From Treponema sp. (GTDB lineage: Bacteria; Spirochaetota; Spirochaetia; Treponematales; Treponemataceae), in assembly GCA_018385415.1 (NCBI GenBank), contig JAHAZA010000044.1, positions 1-11,332 of the forward strand: 11,332 nt of DNA, in the 5' to 3' direction. Below, in pieces: positions 8,245 through 11,332 of this stretch; positions within the stretch are counted from its first letter, which is position 1, and each line of letters starts with the position of its first letter. Below the pieces are notes generated by a model. That model did not search any database and had not been told where the DNA came from. It worked only from the letters and a program-made list of their open reading frames with translations. A program made the position numbers and the translations under genes.

Positions 8245-9091
8245 GAATAAAATTACAGAAGCAAGAAAGTTTTTCGAAGATGATTCATACTTACTAGATT
8301 TTTATAACAGTGCGATAGAATGTTATGAAAAATCAGATTCTCCTCTTAAAATAAACAACTTTGCTTGCAATATTAGAGAACTACTTAGAGAAAAAATGGC
8401 ATTAGTTGCTCCTGACAATATTGTTGCAGACTGTTCATGGTGTAAGGGACAAAAATATCTAGATACTGAAAACAAACCTACTCGAAGAGCACGAATAAGA
8501 TATTGTCTATTGTCTAATATGCCAGATTCTACTGTTGAAGAGATTTTTAAAGAAAAAATTGAGGAAATTGAAAATGAATACACTAGTCAAATAAAACAAT
8601 TAAGTGTTTATACTCATGTAACAAAAGAAGTATTTTATAAATCTCAGAATGAATGTGACTTAAGATTTTCTGAAATCCTAAATCTTCTTTCAGATATTAT
8701 AGGTTTAATAAAAACCGCACAGAAAATGACAACAACAGAAATTGAAAATTTTCTTTATGATGATATTTCCGACCATATATATAATGATTGTATTGACCCT
8801 GAACTAGATTTACTTTCAAATCATACTTATGTAGAAGATATTTCAGACTTAAATTTCTCAATAGATAATATTGATAAGGATTACATTTTTATTGAAGGAA
8901 CAGCAACTTTAGATACATGTTTACAATATGGGAGTTATTCTGAAATGCATAGAGGAGATGGAGCTTCTTTTGACATGAGTTTTGATATGGATTTTTCTGT
9001 TAAAATCAATATTACTGATTTTGACGATAAAGAGTATAAATACGAAACTGTAAATACTGATAAATTCTATGGAATTGAAGATGGAGAATAA
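8228..9091 (+). CDS. Hypothetical protein resembling predicted pPIWI-associating nuclease family
   Basis: A 287-residue soluble protein with no signal peptide or membrane segment. The N-terminal half is helical and carries CSWCKGQKYL (69-78), followed by a basic RRARIRYC, a coiled Glu/Lys-rich stretch, and YTHV (128-131). The C-terminal quarter alternates short beta-type stretches and includes RGDGASFDMSFDMDFSVKI (242-260). From memory this order (CSW, YTHV, late RGDGA-type segment) resembles the predicted pPIWI-associating nuclease (pP_pnuc) domain. I could not run a profile search, and no PIWI gene is visible. I start it at ATG 8228, overlapping HerA by 17 bases. A GTG at 8207 is in frame but has no ribosome site. 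It ends 4 bases before the mod start. Translational overlap with HerA suggests a third partner of the SIR2-HerA pair, either a nuclease or an accessory subunit. Samples at 8701 and 8881 have 27-28% GC. Confidence 0.6.
   Translation: MNIIIENKITEARKFFEDDSYLLDFYNSAIECYEKSDSPLKINNFACNIRELLREKMALVAPDNIVADCSWCKGQKYLDTENKPTRRARIRYCLLSNMPDSTVEEIFKEKIEEIENEYTSQIKQLSVYTHVTKEVFYKSQNECDLRFSEILNLLSDIIGLIKTAQKMTTTEIENFLYDDISDHIYNDCIDPELDLLSNHTYVEDISDLNFSIDNIDKDYIFIEGTATLDTCLQYGSYSEMHRGDGASFDMSFDMDFSVKINITDFDDKEYKYETVNTDKFYGIEDGE
9083..9086 (+). promoter_or_regulatory. Ribosome binding site deciding the mod start
   Basis: GGAG at 9083-9086 sits 9 bases before ATG 9096, at good spacing. The upstream in-frame ATG at 9069 has no such site and lies inside the preceding gene. 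I therefore place the Mod start at 9096, nine codons downstream of the longest open frame. Confidence 0.65.
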
Positions 9092-9095
9092 AACT

Positions 9096-11147
9096 ATGGA
9101 CCACTTAAAAATGCACTCAATGAACAAAATAGACGAAAACATAAGCAAAATCGCCCAGCTTTTCCCTAACTGCGTAACCGAAGCTAAAGGTGAAAACGGC
9201 GAGATTACCCACAAGATAGATTTTGACATGCTCAAACAGGAACTTTCCAGCGTGCTTGTGGAAGGGCGGGAAGAACGCTATCAGTTTACCTGGCCGGACA
9301 AAAAACAGGCGATTCTTACTGCAAATGCTCCTATAAATAGAACTCTCCGTCCAAGACGAGAAGAAAGCGTGAACTTTGACGAAACAGAAAACCTTTACAT
9401 TGAAGGCGACAATCTTGAAGTGCTTAAACTTTTGCAGGAAACATATCTTGGCAAAATCAAGATGATTTACATTGACCCGCCGTATAATACGGGAAATGAT
9501 TTTGTGTACAATGATGAGTTTTCAGTTTCCAGTTCAGACTTTTCAGAAAGGAGCGGGAACTTTGATGAAGAAGGAAACCTCCTTGTAGACAACTACACCC
9601 GCAACACCGAAAGCAACGGTCGCTTTCATACTGACTGGCTGAACATGATGTACCCGCGATTAAAATTGGCAAGAGATTTGCTGAGCGATGATGGGGTGAT
9701 TTTTATTAGTATTGATGATAATGAAATAGAAAACCTGTCAAAAATTTGTAATGAAATATACGGTGAGAATAATTTTATTGGCAGAATGACTTTGTTAAGC
9801 AATCCAAGAGGTTCTCAAAATAGTAAAAATTTATCTTATGTACATGAGTCAATTTTGATGTATTCAAAGAGTTATGATGAACTTGATATTGGTGGTATAA
9901 AAAAATCAGAAGAAAGTTTAAGTGAATTTTCAGAAAAAGATGAAAATGGAAAATTATATCGATTATTAGGATTACGAAAACGTGGTGGTGCATGGAGAAA
10001 AGAAGACCGACCAAACATGTTTTATTCAATATATGTAAATCCTAAGAATGGAAAATGTTCATTAAATAAAGATTCAGATTTTTGTGTAGAAGTTATTCCT
10101 AAAAGACCTACTGGAGAGTTAAGCCGTTGGACATGGGGAAAAGAAAAATTTTCAGAAGAGAAAGATAAACTTATTGGTAAGCCTATAAATCGTTCTGGAG
10201 AAGAAGATGCTTGGGATATTTTTAGAAAAGACTATAAAGATAACCCAGATGGAGAAGAAAAAACCACAAAACTAAAAACTATGTGGATTGAAAAAGAAAC
10301 AAATTATCAAAATGCAAAGAATGAAATTAAGGCTTTGTTTGGAAATTCTGAAATATTTGATTTTCCAAAACCAACATATATTGTATCTCGACTTTCAACA
10401 ATTATCACAGAAGAACAAGATATCATCCTTGATTTCTTCTCAGGCAGTGCCACAACTGCCCACGCTGTAATGCAGCTTAATGCAGAAGATGGCGGAAATC
10501 GCAAATTCATCATGGTACAACTTCCAGAACTCTGCGATGAAAAATCAGAAGCATTCAAGGCTGGATATAAAAACATCTGTGAAATCGGAAAAGAACGCAT
10601 TCGCCGTGCTGGAAAACAACTATTAAAAACAACTATACAAACGGGGGGAAGTATGGAAGACTCGCTGTTTGAAAATAGCCTGACAACTTCAGCAGAAACG
10701 CCGTTAGGCGTTTCCAATCCGTGTGACAATAAAAAACTCGACATAGGCTTCCGCGTCCTCAAATGCGACACATCAAATATGGAAGATGTGTACTACACTC
10801 CAGACCACTTTGACAAAAATGATTTGTTCAAGAGTAATATTAAAACAGACCGAACACCAGAAGATTTACTTTTCCAAGTCATGCTTGATTTAGGAATTAT
10901 GCTTTCAAGCAAAATCCAGACAAAGCAGATTGACGGAAAAACCGTTTACTGTGTAGAAGGCAACTACCTAATGGCTTGCTTTGATGATTCTGTAGATGAA
11001 AAAACAATCACAAAAATTGCAAAAGAAAAGCCTTATTACTTTGTAATGCGTGACCCAGCAAACTCAAAAGATGGTGACAGCCTTATCACTAACTTTGAGC
11101 AGATTTTTACAACTTATAGTCCTGAAACAGTACGTAAAATACTGTAA
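9096..11147 (+). CDS. mod: Type III-type DNA adenine-N6 methyltransferase (Mod)
   Basis: A 683-residue beta-class N6-adenine methyltransferase. The catalytic motif IV DPPYNTG (127-133) comes before the AdoMet-binding motif I DFFSGSATTAHA (446-457), the order typical of type III Mod subunits. The N-terminal lead (IAQLFPNC, then IDFDMLKQELS) and EGDNLEVLKLLQETY (about 104-118) are also Mod-like. The target-recognition region lies between the motifs (about 200-435). It is much more AT-rich than the rest of the gene: hand-counted 60-base samples give 55% GC at 9241, 30% at 9781, 20% at 10021 and 53% at 10441. A linker near 515-545 looks enlarged and contains a perfect hairpin sequence. No res gene follows; an AbiEi-like gene begins 69 bases later. 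Mod would methylate one strand of an asymmetric site to mark self DNA. The partner could be the upstream SNF2 helicase rather than a classical Res. Confidence 0.92.
   Translation: MDHLKMHSMNKIDENISKIAQLFPNCVTEAKGENGEITHKIDFDMLKQELSSVLVEGREERYQFTWPDKKQAILTANAPINRTLRPRREESVNFDETENLYIEGDNLEVLKLLQETYLGKIKMIYIDPPYNTGNDFVYNDEFSVSSSDFSERSGNFDEEGNLLVDNYTRNTESNGRFHTDWLNMMYPRLKLARDLLSDDGVIFISIDDNEIENLSKICNEIYGENNFIGRMTLLSNPRGSQNSKNLSYVHESILMYSKSYDELDIGGIKKSEESLSEFSEKDENGKLYRLLGLRKRGGAWRKEDRPNMFYSIYVNPKNGKCSLNKDSDFCVEVIPKRPTGELSRWTWGKEKFSEEKDKLIGKPINRSGEEDAWDIFRKDYKDNPDGEEKTTKLKTMWIEKETNYQNAKNEIKALFGNSEIFDFPKPTYIVSRLSTIITEEQDIILDFFSGSATTAHAVMQLNAEDGGNRKFIMVQLPELCDEKSEAFKAGYKNICEIGKERIRRAGKQLLKTTIQTGGSMEDSLFENSLTTSAETPLGVSNPCDNKKLDIGFRVLKCDTSNMEDVYYTPDHFDKNDLFKSNIKTDRTPEDLLFQVMLDLGIMLSSKIQTKQIDGKTVYCVEGNYLMACFDDSVDEKTITKIAKEKPYYFVMRDPANSKDGDSLITNFEQIFTTYSPETVRKIL
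10695..10714. repeat. Perfect inverted repeat inside mod (8-bp stem, 4-base loop)
   Basis: GAAACGCC (10695-10702) and GGCGTTTC (10707-10714) are exact reverse complements around GTTA. The element is in frame and encodes ETPLGVS (residues about 534-540). It sits in the linker between the AdoMet-binding half and the C-terminal DIGFRVLK region of Mod. It could be a small palindromic mobile repeat or chance. Confidence 0.8.
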
Positions 11148-11164
11148 AACAGGTTTATTTTTAT
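11121..11164 (+). terminator. Probable Rho-independent terminator after mod
   Basis: CCTG (11121-11124) pairs with CAGG (11150-11153), and inside it ACAGTA (11127-11132) pairs with TACTGT (11140-11145) around a 7-base loop. Unpaired A residues interrupt the stem. TTTATTTTTAT follows at 11154-11164. The hairpin contains the mod stop codon (11145-11147). The stem is weak in GC, so termination may be partial. Confidence 0.45.
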
Positions 11165-11190
11165 ATCGAAGAATGAGATAATATCGATAT
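11154..11190 (+). promoter_or_regulatory. Probable promoter and palindromic operator of the AbiEi-like gene
   Basis: TGAGATAAT at 11174-11182 is an extended -10 (GATAAT 11177-11182). A weak -35, TTTATT (11154-11159), lies at 17-base spacing and shares its T-run with the mod terminator. A perfect 10-base palindrome, ATATCGATAT (11181-11190), overlaps the end of the -10. TCGAAG (11166-11171) and CTTCGA (11200-11205) form a second, wider inverted pair. AbiEi-type antitoxins are known to repress their own promoter by binding inverted repeats, so these are plausible operator sites. Confidence 0.5.
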
Positions 11191-11216
11191 GAAACTAAAC
11201 TTCGAAAGGTAGCGAC

Positions 11217-11332
11217 ATGGACGAGAAAATAATGGAGACTGCAAAACAGAACGGAAATCTCATAACTACGGCACAAGTTCGTACCATCGGACTGTCTAAT
11301 ACCATGCTGTCAAAATATGTGGACTCTGGCTC
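11217..11332 (+). CDS. AbiEi-like antitoxin, N-terminal fragment (cut by window end)
   Basis: Thirty-eight codons are visible, starting at ATG 11217 with AAAGGT (11205-11210) as ribosome site. The peptide MDEKIMETAKQNGNLITTAQ followed by IGLSNTMLSKYVDSG matches the winged-helix N-terminus of AbiEi family antitoxins, which typically read as 'G.ITT.QV...GI....L.KLV..G'. In type IV AbiE systems the antitoxin represses the operon and counteracts the nucleotidyltransferase toxin AbiEii encoded just downstream. The gene has its own promoter, so it appears to be a separate defence unit placed next to the operon. The rest of the gene and any toxin lie outside the window. A lone AbiEi-like transcriptional regulator without a toxin is the main alternative. 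Confidence 0.75.
   Translation, partial: MDEKIMETAKQNGNLITTAQVRTIGLSNTMLSKYVDSG

Noticed and set aside
10307..10771. 154-codon minus-strand open frame opposite mod
   Set aside because: It mirrors the conserved AdoMet-binding region of Mod and has no family signature or upstream signals of its own.
731..11147. DISARM system
   Set aside because: An SNF2 helicase, a PLD-like domain and an adenine methylase are present, but there is no DUF1998 protein (DrmB) or DrmA-type helicase, so the defining core is missing.
9096..11147. Complete classical type III restriction-modification system
   Set aside because: Only Mod is present; no Res endonuclease gene is found within the window.
1..11332. CRISPR arrays, tRNA/rRNA genes, insertion sequences, att-site repeats
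   Set aside because: I looked for spaced repeats, tRNA-like cloverleaf and CCA ends, transposase motifs and long terminal repeats, and saw none.

Overview
This window reads as a defence island on a low-GC bacterial chromosome. Codon use and the mix of families fit a host-associated spirochaete such as Treponema, or possibly a gut Firmicute. There is no ribosomal or other taxonomic marker, so this is a guess.

Left edge (1-680): the 3' end of an unrecognised gene overlaps a DUF72 gene that survives only as its first ~19 and last ~27 codons, joined out of frame. A complete minus-strand vsr gene (mismatch endonuclease) converges on this remnant, and its 3' end overlaps it.

Centre (731-11147): seven genes run on the plus strand with gaps of 0-11 bases or short overlaps, behind one visible extended -10 promoter (about 705-713). 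They form one apparent operon. In order they are: a small XRE/Cro-type regulator; a 1082-residue SNF2-class helicase with a PLD-like N-terminus; a DUF4391 protein; a SIR2-domain protein (TTG start, near-perfect Shine-Dalgarno); a HerA-type ATPase; a 287-residue protein resembling the predicted pPIWI-associating nuclease family; and a type III-type adenine-N6 methyltransferase (Mod). A probable terminator covers the mod stop codon.

Right edge (11148-11332): a second extended -10 promoter and the first 38 codons of a gene resembling AbiEi antitoxins.

How the genes may work together: the XRE-helicase-DUF4391-Mod set looks like a modification/helicase defence system without a Res endonuclease in view. 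A SIR2-HerA pair (the Nezha-type NAD-depleting module) plus a third candidate effector sits between DUF4391 and Mod. This inner block is AT-rich, and GC rises abruptly at the first codon of mod. The target-recognition part of Mod is itself AT-rich, which suggests domain exchange. The most notable possibility is a composite system in which the methylation/helicase module and the SIR2-HerA-third-gene module share one transcript and one regulator.
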